From contig NC_053118.1 in NCBI RefSeq assembly GCF_010015445.1, forward strand, positions 14,986,437 to 15,050,436: 64,000 nucleotides of DNA, in the 5' to 3' direction. The notes under the pieces were generated by a model. That model made no database searches, had not been told where the DNA came from, and worked only from the letters and a program-made list of their open reading frames with translations. The position numbers and the translations under genes were made by a program. Every line of letters begins with the position of its first letter. Position 1 is the first letter of the stretch. Source of the stretch: Perca fluviatilis. Taxonomy: Eukaryota > Chordata > Actinopteri > Perciformes > Percidae. Of the stretch, positions 13,047 to 36,800 are shown in pieces.

Positions 13047-13885
13047 AGTGCTGCTCATGAGTATAGGAAAGTTGAATAAAAAGAGGAATAAAAAAAAAAT
13101 CATCTTTTGGAAATTGATCTTAATGCCTTAATTGAAATTTTTTTGGAAAAATCCAAACTTTAAGGACACCAATTTTCTTTGTGAATGAATAATGTATCGT
13201 GAATAAATAAATGTTCTTCCTTAAAATACAGGGGGCATAAGTAAGTACACCCATATGTTACAGTCCCATAGAGGCAAGCAGACATCATCACATACCCTTC
13301 ACCATACCTAGAGATTGACATGGGGTACTTTCCATAAAATCATCTCTCAATGCAAATCAAACCAGCTATTAAGCTAACTGAAATAAAACCAAATGCCTTC
13401 CATCATTTCCATTGTAGCTTGTATCTTGCATATGAATACAGCCTTGGACTGGGGTTGTTCATTTTTCAAAATCTTTATCCAAATCACTCGGCCTGTTACC
13501 GCACTGTATGCGTCTTTTAGATGGAGATACCTTGGTTGCTTGTTAATATGATGATGTTGGGCTATTTTAATTCCAAAGGCCAAGGGAACTTTATCAGGAT
13601 GCATAGTATCCTGGATCCATGAAATAACTGGCCTTTAAAAATAAAAACCTGCCTGCCTAGGAATTTAACACAGGGGTCTACTTACTTATGCCCCCTGTAT
13701 TTTAAGGAACATTTATTTATTTACGATACATTATTCATTCAGAAAGAAAATTGGTGTCCTTAAAGGTTGGACTTTTCCTCATTTTTTTTTTTAAATTAAG
13801 GCATTAAGATCAATTTCCAAAAGATTTTTTTTATTCCCCTTTTTAGTCAACCTTAGCATGGGTTCCTATACTCATGAGCAGCACT
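13047..13885. mobile_element. 839-bp element with about 200-bp inverted repeats
   Basis: The outer ends share a perfect inverted 20-mer, AGTGCTGCTCATGAGTATAG, plus GAA. The arms (about 13047-13249 and 13683-13885) stay similar over roughly 200 bp, sharing TTTTGGAAATTGATCTTAAT and ACAGGGGGCATAAGTAAGTA in opposite orientation. The interior (13250-13682) has no transposase frame. Long arms with a non-coding core mark a non-autonomous DNA transposon; the superfamily is unclear because I cannot define a target duplication. Its interior recurs at 8265-8440. Confidence 0.8.
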
Positions 13886-16277
13886 TTGGTACTACTACAG
13901 TACTCCTTGTGGGGTTGAATTAGAAAAACCCTCAACAGTAAGAGACAACCAACTGGAAACGGTATAATCAAAAACCAAAAGTAGAAAGTTCTTCTCTCAA
14001 ACTTTGAAATACTAGCAAATATTCATTCTTTGCAATGACATACCTCTTTAATATATCACAGTATAAAAATGTGATTTCACCATTCAGCCACAATGTACTG
14101 GACAGGACAAGAGTGGATGAAACACATTACAATACACAAAATTATACACTAAACTGGAAATGGAGTTTTAAAATGTTTATTTAAAAAAATAGAAAAACTT
14201 ACATAAAAAAAAAAAAAAAAAAACAAGGTATATATCTATTACGTCAGTCATTTGCACATAACCCATCCTAATTACACACACACACTTAAGCTGGGGATTT
14301 GGCTCCCGTCAATATGATGCAACAACCCATCGATCATCCTCAGGGTGCTTATTAAAAGCGGCATTGAAAATGAGGGTTTAATGCTAATATCACGTTGAGT
14401 CCATCAGATTGGTGTGCGGGGTGTTCAAATAATCACTGACTCTTATAACCTATGATCTTTGCCAAATTTTGGTTTCGTGAATGGCTCTACTGAAACTCCA
14501 GCAATGGGAAATCTGTGACATCCCAAGCTCAAGTCCACTTATAGATTGCTGTGTAAATTATTAGCTTTGAAACCTTGTCTCACAAGATGTACAAATGCTG
14601 ACTTTAAATATATGGGAGAGGAAAATCTTTGAAATATAAGGCCCTCTTGCCTTTAAAATTATGAACTTTGAAGTAAAAAAAAAATAAAAATAAAAATGTT
14701 GTGACATGATGTTAATGTTAACAATCATTGACTGCAGTAGGAGTCTCCTCCTGGAGCACACACCTAGAAGCGGTGTGTAAAAATAAAAGCCAAGAAAACC
14801 TGGCAGTGCTTATAGAAACAATAGGTAATACAGAAAGCGGACTACGTACAGAAAAAAGGGCAAATTTGGTCATTTAAGAAGGCAGTTAACCTGTTGCTTT
14901 AACAGAATCAAAAAGGAGACATAAGGCAGAAAAAGCACTTTGCTGGTAATAAGTAGCACCAACTATTTTTGAAATGACATGAGTAAACCCTGCTAAAAAC
15001 GATTCATTTCTCCAGTACAGCCTAGGAAATGCACCAAAATAAAAGTCAACCTACTGCTAAAAGTGATAAAGAGTAGTGGTGGAAATCATTTGGACAGGCA
15101 GTTGGAAAAATTTCAAGTGATCATAATACAATGGTAAATCATGTCATATTTGGCACATTTCTCAGGACACACACACACACACACACACAGACACACACAC
15201 ACACACACAGAGACACACACACACACACAGAGACACACACACACACACACAGAGACACACACACACACACACCCCCCATCTATTGCACAGGTCAATGTCT
15301 AAATAAAAAAAAGCAAACCTATAGTGGGGAGAACCCCTAAAATATAACTAAAATGTGAAATAAATTAAATAAAAGCAATTATTGCACATGAACGCAACAA
15401 ACAAAAAGGTGGCAATGTTTACCAAACAAAAACAAAACATGTAGTGCCAATGTGAAGAAAAACAAAAGCCCTCAGTGACAAACAAGGAAACAAATGACCA
15501 ACACACAAAAAAGAAACTTGGTACATTCAAACAAGTCATCACAGTTTAAGACTTTTGGACAAGGTCCGTTTTGTGCCGTCACATCAAAAACATCAAGTCA
15601 GCGTTGCGCTGCATAGGTAGAAAGGTAGTGCTTTGCTTCAGTCCAGAGTACAATTCGTAGATGATAGTCCAAGCTGTAAGAGCTCAGAATCAAGAGCATA
15701 GTCGAGAGGGAGTTGCATTCAGAAGACCAGACGCGCTCCAAACCTGATCAAAAAGGCCCAATAAGAGTCAAAACTTGAGGAGAACCAAACCAGTTCAGTA
15801 CTATGGCACATGAAGTTGCATGAAAACTCAATACTTGACCGAACTCTTCAGCCGACCAGCCAGAGCCTTTAGCTGCTGGAAAGTGACACTGGTGAGCAGA
15901 CCGTCAGGGAATCATTCATTCCTGGATCAACTCAAAGTCTGTGCTGGTGTGCATCAAATTTCAAGGAAGGGCCTCTGACTATCATCGGACCGATGAAACA
16001 AAATGAGCACAGTTAAGACTTTTAGTCTTCCCTCATCTGCAAGAGCCTTGTAGCCTTACCAAGTGCTTGCAATGCTAGCAGACATCAATCATTCGAAACC
16101 TTTGGAGTCCACTTCAATTGACTTGTGAATTCCTTGACAAAAAGTAGTTGAGTTTTTGAGAGCCTCCGACAAAACACAGGTGTACCAGGAATTCTTCACA
16201 GCTCCTCAACACCAAGACCCGCGATGGGCTAAGTGAGGCCCTAAAAAAACCAATGCCAGTCAAGTCCTGCATGCATT
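13886..16277 (-). other. tent4a: Probable tent4a 3' UTR and downstream flank
   Basis: This follows the tent4a stop codon. It has no coding potential on either strand. Minus-strand polyadenylation candidates are AATAAA at 14176-14181 and ATTAAA at 14377-14382, implying a UTR of about 1.9-2.1 kb; a nearer end cannot be excluded. A CA/GA microsatellite lies inside it. Confidence 0.4.
15168..15272. repeat. (CA)n tract interrupted at spaced GA steps
   Basis: CA runs of about 16-20 bp are separated by GA or GAGA interruptions, giving a higher-order period of about 20 bp. It probably lies in the tent4a 3' UTR, where the transcript would read as a GU-rich tract. Confidence 0.93.
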
Positions 16278-26443
<10,166 letters not shown>

Positions 26444-27850
26444 TGGACTCGAGTTAGTCGAGAGCCTCGTCACGGGAAAATAGCGAACAATTTGGCAAAT
26501 TAAACACTTTGCACTTATGGAAACCGATAAATCCTACCGCGTTGATTTACTGGTTATCATCGAAATGCTTCATGTCCAGAAACTGGTTTGGTTTTTACAA
26601 GCGGCTCGTCCAACTCCACTCTTCATGAAAGCCAGCCAATATGGCGCACCCAGCAGCACGGATCAGCATCTACGCATGTCTGAGGGATTTAAATCTTTGA
26701 ACACACCCCTCGAGACTGAAAGATGCGTCAAGTCAACCATACACAGGCCGAAAAAACCGGAAGCTGAACTTTTAAATTTGTTCACGTTTTTGGAATGTGT
26801 TAATTTTATTCGAAAATTTTAAAGTCGTCAATTTTTAAAATAGTTTCCTTAAACAGACAGTATATTTACAGTTTTCAAGCCACTAATATAGTATGTCAAT
26901 TTAGATTTAATACACTATAATTTTACTAATAGCTATCTATAGGATTCTTGCATAACATTGAAGAAAAAAGAAGTATTTCAAAACATCACTTTCCACCTCT
27001 AAAGTATAAATAGATACCAAAAAATCTAACCAAAATGTTGTAATGTTATATGTTGTTTAAAATAATTGCAACTATCACAGTTTTGAGGATTTATTTCAAA
27101 ACCCTATCTAAAACGACTTATTCAGAATTTCTTTAAAATGTTTTTAAAGTCAAAATAATGCAATGTCATTTAAATTCCAGTAATATGATCTTAAATAATT
27201 TTCTTCACATAGGTATTAGGTATAGAATACCTTACATGTAAAGTTTTAAACGTGGTTCGGGCTTTTATTTTATAGGGTAGCCCCGGAAATTGTAGCTTTT
27301 AATGTCATACCACATTTCACGGATCAAGAAACAAACATGATAGTTGTAGTAATTTTCCTCGATCATTAGTCGCCGCCTTTATCATAATTTTTTTATTTGA
27401 ATGTTAATGCTGTGGTAAATGGCTTTGAGCTATAAGGTGTAAACAGCGCTCTTTTTATTCTTTCTTCAGAAATGTGGGTTTGTAAAAATACTTATTCTCA
27501 CATAGCTGAAACATACTGATCATCTGAAATTCAAGAGGGCAGTTCCATGACGTTGTGATACTGTATAAGGGCAGGTGAGGAGAGAATGCACCAAAACAGA
27601 CATGATTTGGTTCAATATATTTTAATTTGAAAATAAAATAACCTCTGAAACTTTAAACTGTACAAAACATTTACTGTGGCAATCTTATTTTTCATTCATA
27701 CCTCATCAATACCTCATATTTACAAACACTTGAATGAAGGAGCATATACAATAGCGCCACAGTTAAACCAGAACACATGTACATACTCTACAATATTTTA
27801 GAGCATTACCTGAGAACAGCAACAAAAAAAGCAGGGAGTTATGCCAGTAC
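26444..27850. other. tent4a 5' flank and intergenic spacer
   Basis: This spacer between divergent functions (the tent4a start and the ice1 3' end) is the probable location of the tent4a promoter. The first 250 bp upstream of the start contain CpG-bearing sequence and AATATGGCG at about 26639, a YY1-like motif. No TATA box is obvious. From 26820 to 27850 the sequence is AT-rich with nothing recognisable. Confidence 0.35.
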
Positions 27851-27851
27851 A

Positions 27852-27857
27852 TTTATT
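27852..27857 (-). terminator. ice1: Candidate ice1 polyadenylation signal
   Basis: The minus strand reads AATAAA here, about 546 nt after the ice1 stop. It is the clearest canonical hexamer in the 3' flank; others nearer tent4a could also be used. Confidence 0.35.
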
Positions 27858-28234
27858 ACAGGGTGTGGGCAGTTTAAAATTTTAGGAAACCAAATTTTAC
27901 ACGTCTCCAACAATAAAACTTGAGGAAACATTTGCTACAAAATCAGAGTACATATAAAACGATGTGTTCATTTTAAAGTATAAGTGCACATACAAAAAAA
28001 ACCTAAAAAACTAAAATGACTGAATGACTGTCTGAAAGGGTCTTTCACAGCACATTTTAATTAAAGACTTACTATGAACCTCCAGACACCCTGTATTAGA
28101 AAGAGCACAACACCCATTCATGTGCGCAAATGGTAAACAGCTCTGTCATAGGGTGCCAGTCAGCAAGTTCAAATGAACTTTGAGGTGCATAGTGGGATGT
28201 CCTTTCACTCTGTCTTTAAAATAGGTACAGGCTG

Positions 28235-28363
28235 GGGGTGCTCTAGCTCACCCAGTAAGAGTGCTCGCCCTTTGCTGCGTGTCGTCCCCCATCTCTCTCC
28301 CCCTTAACAGTCTATCCACTGTATATTAAAGGGAAAAAGCCCCCAAAAAATAATCGTAAAAAA
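28235..28363 (+). mobile_element. SINE in the ice1 3' UTR with 17-bp target duplication
   Basis: A shortened member of the tRNA-SINE family: a tRNA-like head (GCTCACCCAGTAAGAGTGCT), then the family body CTTTGCTGCGTGTCGTCCCC and an A-rich tail. Perfect 17-bp direct repeats AAAATAGGTACAGGCTG flank it at 28218-28234 and 28364-28380. The B-box segment present in the 10325 copy is missing, so it is internally deleted. It lies antisense to ice1, starting 22 nt after the stop codon. The intact duplication indicates a fairly recent insertion. Confidence 0.92.
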
Positions 28364-28402
28364 AAAATAGGTACAGGCTGACATGCACGTTCATGTGGAT
28401 TT

Positions 28403-30821
28403 CTACAGCATGCGCGTCTCTCTCAGGTCGACCTGTCTGCAGAGAGAAGCTAACTGGTTAATGCAGCTTGTAATAGCAGGAGGGACACTGTGAGATGTTT
28501 CTCCTCTCCATCCTGCCAGGGCATCCAGGGCTTGCTTGGGGTTGCACGGAGACAGGTCGTAGATGCAGTAGATGGCTGCTAACTGGACCTCCCATGGCAC
28601 ACCTGGGGAGAGAAGGCATGATGCGATTAGACTTCTTAATGGAAATACATCTGCTGGATGGCCTTTTCTTTTTCCCCCATCAAGATGTCTGAGCATTATA
28701 TATTCTTTTTTTTTATTTATTTGGCACAATTATGAGTAATAAATACGAACGCTCATACTTTAAAATGCCAGGGTGATATATAAATACTGGAATCGGCTTA
28801 AATACACACAAGTAGTTGTGTGCCCACACGTGAAAAAGATAAAGATCAGATTTGTGTTTCAAAAATCATGATCAATGAAAGGCATGTCTGTGGGAAATTG
28901 GCAGCACTCTTGACACACAATAGAGGCTGTGGATCGGTTACAGCCAAACTGAATCATTGTGTATTTACCAAGGTTTCTCATATTTCATACCTTCAGTGTG
29001 TCCATGCCTACCCAACGTGTTGATGACGTTGGCGACAGTTACCACAGAGGAAACGCACTTCTCTTCCATTCCCAGTTGACCGAGGCGTCCTATTTAAAAC
29101 AAAATGACAATTTAAGAATTCTCAACAGTCCTCTGGTGATCATTAAATTACACTTCACTTCAGGTTATGGTTAACACCCAAGTCAATTAACGAAACAACC
29201 CACCTATGAGTCGGAGTACAGTGGCGACAGTGACATCAGAGACGGGGGCTTGTTGATCTCTGGGCTGTGTCACCCAAGTGTTCATTAATGGCCACAACTC
29301 CTTCCTGTCCAGCAAAATGAACAGATTAGCACAGGATTCCACAAGATGTTTGCTTACACAAATGGGTAATTTCTCTAACCAAGTTTTACATATTTACCCT
29401 AGCTTCAAGTCAGAAAAAGTAAGTCAGAATAAAGTAACGTACCCCAATACATTATCATAGGTCCACTGCCATTTCTTGTGTGCACAAAGGAGTTGCAGTG
29501 TTAAGACATGCTGCCAAGCCTCAGTCCCCAGGTCATGCCCGTACCGACAGTGTTTAGTGAAAGACAGGCGTGACCCTGACCGAATATCAGACAGTGTTCT
29601 GGAGATCAGATCATCAATGTCACAGGGAGGACTCTGTGGCGATATAGGGAGATAGGGCTTTAGAGGGCTTGTTCTACTTAATTTGAGAAGATACAAATGG
29701 GAAAGAAGAGATGATGTGATAAAGACAATGAACTGACTCTAAACTAAGGTCACACAGGTTAGAAATCAAACTAAATGCCCTTAAAGGTAGGGCTGCACGA
29801 TATGAGGAAAATATTTTATTGTGATTATTTTGACTGATATTGCGGTATGATTCACGGTATTGGAGGTTTTTGTATCATTATTCTCATTGAAAATTATTAA
29901 CATTGAAAGAAATTAAAATTAATATAGTGTGATTTTTGCAAGGATCTGTACCGAACACAGATTTTTTTCTTTAGTCTGTAGGATACGATTTGTAGGCCGG
30001 GACATCTCTGCAGCACCACGGTACTTCGTTCAGAATGGTTTGACACATATTTTTGCCATTAACAAATATTGCGCCCCCCCTGCGATTTGGATATTGCACT
30101 AGTCCATATTGCGATTTCGATACAATTGTGATTAATTGTGCAGCCCTACTTAAAAGGTAGGTATGTTTTCACCAGTCACTTCCTTTAAAAGTCAGAGGAT
30201 ATACATCAGACAAGCTGGATTTGAGTAAAACACTATATGCAGTATGACAAATATAGAGCCCCATCTCTACAAATACGTTACCTTCTCCCAACCAAGGAAT
30301 GCTGAAAGGCAGCTGAGGAGGTGTTCTTGTGCTTTCAGTTTGGTGACAGTATGTATTGCCTGGCACAGAGAACTACCGTGTGAGAGAACATTGGGCCATG
30401 TTGTCACCACAAACAATATCAGCTTAGCAGAGTCTGGGAAATCTGCAGTATGGAAGACACAAAAAAAGAAAGAAAAAGCGTTGATCAAATTTAAGCTTAA
30501 ATGGTGCCTTAGGTGGCAAGTACAATGACTTTAGATAAAAACAAAAATCTTGAGAGAAAAGTTAGTTAGCCACAATAAGTTAAAACACTTTTGCGGGTGT
30601 ATCAAGTGTGTGTGAGGGCTTTAAGGGATACAGTATGACACAAATTGCTAACCTTCTGTGAGAAGGCTGTGGGCCAAGATGTGAGCCTTCTCCCAGTCTC
30701 TCTTCTGTCTACAGATCCCTGTGTGGACTCTACAGAGGGCTTGCATGTAGTTAATGCTGAGATCGCTTTTCTCTGCTTTCAGCTTGTTCAGGATGGCCAA
30801 AATCATATCATCTGCCTTAAG
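28403..30821 (-). CDS. ice1: ice1 exons 18-23: conserved C-terminal helical region
   Basis: Six exons encode residues 1312-1617. Blocks matching vertebrate ICE1 are [20 protein letters not shown] (human IHALCRVYVGICRQ), [46 protein letters not shown] and [20 protein letters not shown]. This is the best-conserved part of the protein. The region reads as a series of helices without a known catalytic motif. A hAT-type MITE sits in the intron between exons 19 and 20. Confidence 0.95.
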
Positions 30822-33800
30822 CTGAAGAGAAAAGTGAGAAAACAAGTCAATTTTTCATAGACAAAGACTTCTGAAAACAACACACTTCGTCTTATGGGCT
30901 ATTGGCAGGTGTTTTGACTTTATAGTTGTTGTCAGGAGGCAACGCAAGAGCCATTTGCAGTTACATTCACATCTTCACGTAGTCACAAGTAGGGCTGTGT
31001 ATTGGCAAGAATCTGGCAATACTATACGTATCATGATACATGGGTCACAATTCAATATATTGCAATATATTTTGATACTGTACATAAGGCAATATATTGG
31101 GATTTATTTTTAAGTATAATTTTAGAAAAACTAATATTTAAAAAAAGACATGATGTTCATACAAGTCAAAGAAGTTTACTTTAGGTAAACAATTCACTAC
31201 ACAGAAAATCAAACTGCCAGTTTGGGATTGTGGTTCACAGGTTCTTAGTGAGCTAATGTTTACAGGCTAAAGTAGGTCAAAATTCAGCCATAGCTACATT
31301 GTTAGCTTCTAGCAAAAAGTCAGGCACTGCTAGGCACCGTTAGGCAAGGACACTAGTGGTGTGTCTCAGCAGAGCCAGCTAGCAGTAGGGGGTTTAAACA
31401 CAACATAAACGTGAACCACTGTCTTACATGAATATTTTTGAACGTTTAAAAAAGAAAATCAAAAAAAAAAAATCAATATTTCCTTTTACAGTATTGCAAA
31501 ACAAAATATCGCGATACTCAAGTGTATCGATTTTTTCTTACACCCCTAGTCACAAGTACTGTACTGTGACGGTAATGAGCCAATTCTGTTAACAAGAATA
31601 ATTTTTTTTAGGCTACAATTGTTTTTGCAATAAAATAATATAAACCTGTTTCTTTGATTCAGTTATGCAGATAGGAATGATGACATTGGAAATCAAATGA
31701 CCTCAGAGATCACCTGAAAAATGCTAGTTTCTATTTTACTAATACTAGTAAAACAATTCAAGGGTTAGAATTAAGTCAGTGGATGAATGGCAATAAAACA
31801 GCATACTCACCAAGCTGCTTCGGCAAATCTCAGAGATAACCTCCTTCTCCTCGTCTCTCAAGACAGGCTTTTTGGGCAGGTTACCAACATACAGGTGGCT
31901 CTGGATCACAGGCAATAGATCAAAACACTGATTTTCAATCTTCTTTAAATAGTTAACGATAAGATTTTGCTCTGCAGGTTCTCCACCTTCCGTGGATGGA
32001 GAGGTTGTCTCATTTTTGAGCCGTTGGAGCCTCAGAGCCTGGGGTGAGGTGGTCTCCTCTCCGCTGTTTGAGAAAGAGGAAGGCACCTGCTTGCGACTGA
32101 CAGTAGGAGAGCAATTATCTAGCCGGAGACATTTGCTGCTTTTAGGTTGAGGCATACCGATGCCCTGTCTTTTTTCTCCTCTCATCTCAGTCTTGGTGAA
32201 GGCCGTTGAAGCGGAGTTGATAGTTTTAAAGCAAGACATCTGACTTTCGGTCGTTGTTGGTAATGTTCCACTCTCCGATGAACAAAGGCTGAGACCGACG
32301 TTCCCTCTTAGAATGCTCAGAGTCCGGGCGTGGGCAGAGAGCTGTGGGTACATGGTGTCAAGAATCCTCATGGAGTTTTCCTGACACGCGGGGGTGGAGG
32401 AAGACGACGGGGAAGAATTCATTGCCGTCACGGGCAGGCGACCTGGGACCGGCACGGCGTGTTTCGGAGTGGCAGAGCCAAACTGAAGTGGCGATGAGGG
32501 GACTCCGTTTAGAGATGAGGAACTCAGCTGCTGGCTGTTGGGTGTCAAGTGGGCCTGGACAGGAGTGGTAGGCGAAGCCAATCTATCCATGGGTGAGGGA
32601 AATGACAGTTTCCCAATAGCCTGCCTTGGATTGATCGATTTGCCCGGCTTTGGAGGTGTGCTCAGGGGGGTTAGGACACGAGGAAGTGGAGGGCCCATTT
32701 CAGAGCGAACTTGACCTATGCATTCTGGTGACTGAGCTGTAGTTGAATCACCCACTGGGCTAGGTCTTCCGTCTCTGATCACATGTGGGCTTTGTTTTTC
32801 AAGCGCTTTTGTACACAACTTCAAACATTTATTTTGTCCATTTGTGACAGCAGCACTCTTTAATGAGGTAGTAGACCTACTAGAGCGCAATTTATATTTG
32901 CCCACTTTATGGTTACTTGCGTCTATACTGTCCTGAAGCAAGCAGTTGACAATAGCATTTTCAATGACGCCTTCCTCCTCTAAACTAGGCACAGATTGTA
33001 GAGTTTCTTTGTTCGTTGAACTGTGTTCAATGTTAACACTGACATTCAGTCTTTCTGGGTTTGCATGTGTTTCCAAAGGCTGCAATTTTAAAGTGGGTAA
33101 CAGACATGTAGGACTCAACTGCCTGCACACAGAATGTAGATTTTCTTTCAGAGATTCACAGTTAACAGTCTCTTGGGAGTCAGAAAGGGAAGGTCCACGA
33201 TCGGATAGTATTTCACTCTCCAAAGTTTCCATGTCAACATCCTTTTTTGAAGGAGTTTCAACATTTGCTTGACCAGATTCCTGGTGAGCATGGGACTTGT
33301 CATCTTCCTTCTTCAACGGTGGAGACTTGTGAGGAGACAGAGGTTTATTAGCATCATTTGACTCTGAGGGAGAAGCGGCTACATCAACTGCCCCAGTTCC
33401 TTGTGCTTCACTCCCATCTTCCTCCCCAATAGGTTTTATGGATGCATCACTTTCAAGCCTCTCTTCAACTGTTTTATTGGAGACACTACCGATGTCATCA
33501 CTGCTGCTTGACAAACAGGGGGTATAGTCTGGCACATCTGTGTCCTTGCCAAGACAGCCTTTATTCTCCTGGGGTTTAAAGACTGTGGCATCTTGAGTGC
33601 CCATTTCTGAACCATTTTCTGTATTTGTAACCTCAGCGTCTCTCACAGAGCTAACGAATGTTGAGGAAGTAACTGAGGAAGTAGCTAACTGTACATCTCC
33701 TGTTTCTTCAGAGAGTGCTGTTGTATCACTCCTTCTGGGTGACTCTCCACCATCAGGAGTGACTGTGTCAGCACCAGTAACATCACTCAGGCTTGTGTCT

Positions 33801-36800
33801 ACATCCATCTTTGCAATAGTCTCTGACTGATCCTCATTGGCCTTTCCTAAAGCATTTTCACTTTCAGAGATGCTACTGGCAGCACTGCTACTGGGACTTG
33901 CACTGCAGGATCCCTTTTGACTTTCAGTAGTTACCGAGACAACCTCAACCAACACTGTTATGTCTGATGTGGAAGAAGAAGATGATGCAGATACTAAACA
34001 CACAGCCTCTGGCTCCTGCTCAATCTGCATGTCTTTTTGAAGATGGATTTCCTCACCATCTGTGCTGCTTTTGCCCTTCATTTCAGTAACGCCACCCAAC
34101 TCAATTTGTCCCAAGTCTGTGGAGTCATTTTCATTGGAAATGTGTTCCCCTTCCTGTGTTGTGACCGCTGGCAAGTCTGCCTTCCCCTCTGTTGCTAGTG
34201 CAGAAGTCTTTGGACAGTGGCTTGTTTCTCCTGATGTTGTGCTGGGTAAGGACGCTTCTTGTTGACAAGGAGCCGAGTCATCAGAGATGTTGGGATGGTT
34301 TTCCTTTTCCCCATCAGTTGTCTCCGTCGATTCCATCTCGGTGTCCTGACAGAAAGAAGAAAACACCGATGTAGTTTGCAATAAGATACAACCACCATGG
34401 CACTTTTAGAAGGACCAGGGTAATCAGAAGGCAAGAAAAATGCCAGTGCTTAATCGATTCACTTCGGAATTACATTACAGGAGTGTTGGTGTGACAAAGC
34501 TGTGCTTTGTTAAAAAGACACAATCTGTACTTTTTGAACATATAAATCACAAGTAGCCTATATCCACAAACAAGTTATACAAGGAAATAGAGTTTTGGGA
34601 GTTTCTCAATTGATCATAATTCAATTCAGTCAATTCACAATGACACACTATCCAGAATGTACTTTGTTCAGTTTTGAATTAAAGAATATGATCAAATGAT
34701 TTTGAAATATTTTAGGATAAATTAACTAACAGCATCTTGAACTAGTGTATGACACAAACATACCCTTTGGAAAGTGTTTTTACATTCTACCTTCTGTGAC
34801 TTCTTTTTAAATTGCTTGCTTATTCATTGTGATTCTAACTCAACTCTTGCATTGCGCATCTAAAGAGATTTCAACATCACAAATAAATACAGGGGAAACG
34901 GCATATTAGTCAGTAATTTAAAAAAGCATTTGCATGAAACATTTCTGAATTCTTACCAAATCTGGTAGCGGTGAAATGCAGGCAAGCAATGGTTTGAACA
35001 ATGCCATTATCTCCTCAACAGACACTTCGGAGCTGCCCAAGTCAGTAGATGACTCCTCAGTTTTGTGTTCCTTGGACAATCGCTTTCTTTTTTTGGGAGT
35101 GTCTGTTTGTTTCTTGGCACTACTTGTTGACTGCAGAGATGCTTGCTGCTTGATGGATTTGTCCCTATGAGGAGAGGCTTTTAACTGTGTAAAAGTGTCT
35201 TCTGTCTGCATTGGGTAACTGTGGGATTCTCTGCTCTTGTGAGACGCAGACTGGGACGCGTTACTCAGATGAGAGTGCAGTCTGTTTTGTGGGGAGGAGT
35301 GTAGAACTTGCTTGGACCTGGACTCTGAAATTACAAGAATAAAAGAAATGATTGCAATAAATGCATGAATGGTGAAAGAAATACAAACAAAAACAAGAAC
35401 AAGAAGTATTCAAAAGTGAGGACACTTTCTGATCAATAATAACACAGATATACAGTACAAGAAAGCCTAACGATGCCCCACCAGGTAAGTGCAACAGGTC
35501 TGTTGAGGATTGCTGCTGTTGCTTAGGTTCCACACATGCCCACAAGCTCTGTAGAAGCACCCGGAACTTTTCTGAAAAAACACACACAAACAATCACACG
35601 CTGCAAAAGTAAAAATTACAACAATCTGCTTTTATGGTTAATGCATGTGATTAGATCCTCGTGAATGTAATAAATAATAAGTGAGGCTGACTGCATACCT
35701 TTGTCAACTTTAGGCTCCTCAGGTACACTTGCTTGAGTTGATGTGCTCCTATATTCTGTTTAGAAGAAAAATCAGAAATTGCTTGAATTTGAATTTAAAT
35801 GTGATTTTTGAGGCCAAAAAAGGTTGCTGCTCTTTTATAGATCAGATTAACTTCCTCTACATTATGACATTTGGAACCTAATTCAAAAGGTTGGATGATT
35901 TGGAAGAGTTTTAGTTATTTTTTCTTGATTACTGAAAAGCTAACTTCTTGAAGAAACAACATCCTACCACATCAAAATAAGCATTCATTGTATTTATAAA
36001 TGAAGCTATTACTTGTTTACCTTTACTCATTTCTCTTTCCAGTTTCATCAGTCTCACCTGCAAATGAATTGAAATTATACACAAACAAAGGCCAGTTCAG
36101 TATTATTGAAAGATACCACCACCGATTTATCCATATATAAAAAGGACATTACTGCACCTGGAGGTCATCAATATTTCTCTCTAGCAGGATCTTTTCTTTG
36201 CTCAGTTGGGATATTTGATGATTCTGGTTGCAAACTGATTCTGAAAAAAGGACAGAAATATGTATAGCTAAACCACCAAACAAGCATTGTCATATAAACA
36301 CAGAATAATTATTTATGTTGTGTGAAATCCAATTTTCAATACCAACCTTCAAGCAGTCTAACTTTATTTTCGAGGCTGTCCTTTCTGTTGATAAGGAAAA
36401 ACAATACATGGGACGTTTTAGCATAATATCTTTTAAAAGATTTTCTCACAAACAAAAGAAAGTAAAGAATGACCCATGAATGATCATAATGTAACATAAA
36501 ATTCATCAAAGTATCATAACAAATAACACGAAAAGACACGAGGAGAGAAAAAAAACATGATAATTCTTAAAGTCCAATTTAAGAATACACATATGCAAGG
36601 CAGGTGGAAGTTCTCACATGCTTGTTGTCTTGGCGTTCTCCTCTATCAACTTTTCAACTTGATCTGCTTCTGCCTGAGATTTCTTCAAAGATGTCTGAAG
36701 GGGTGAAAATACAAATTTCCAAAAATTATGAAGTTTCCTGAGCTACATTTAGGCTAAAGCTCCTGATAACGATTGTTCTCATTCATTGTCAGTTATGTGG

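Noticed and set aside
32344..34374. Plus-strand frames (up to 108 codons) opposite ice1 exon 17
   Set aside because: They are antisense shadows of a long coding exon, with no independent features.
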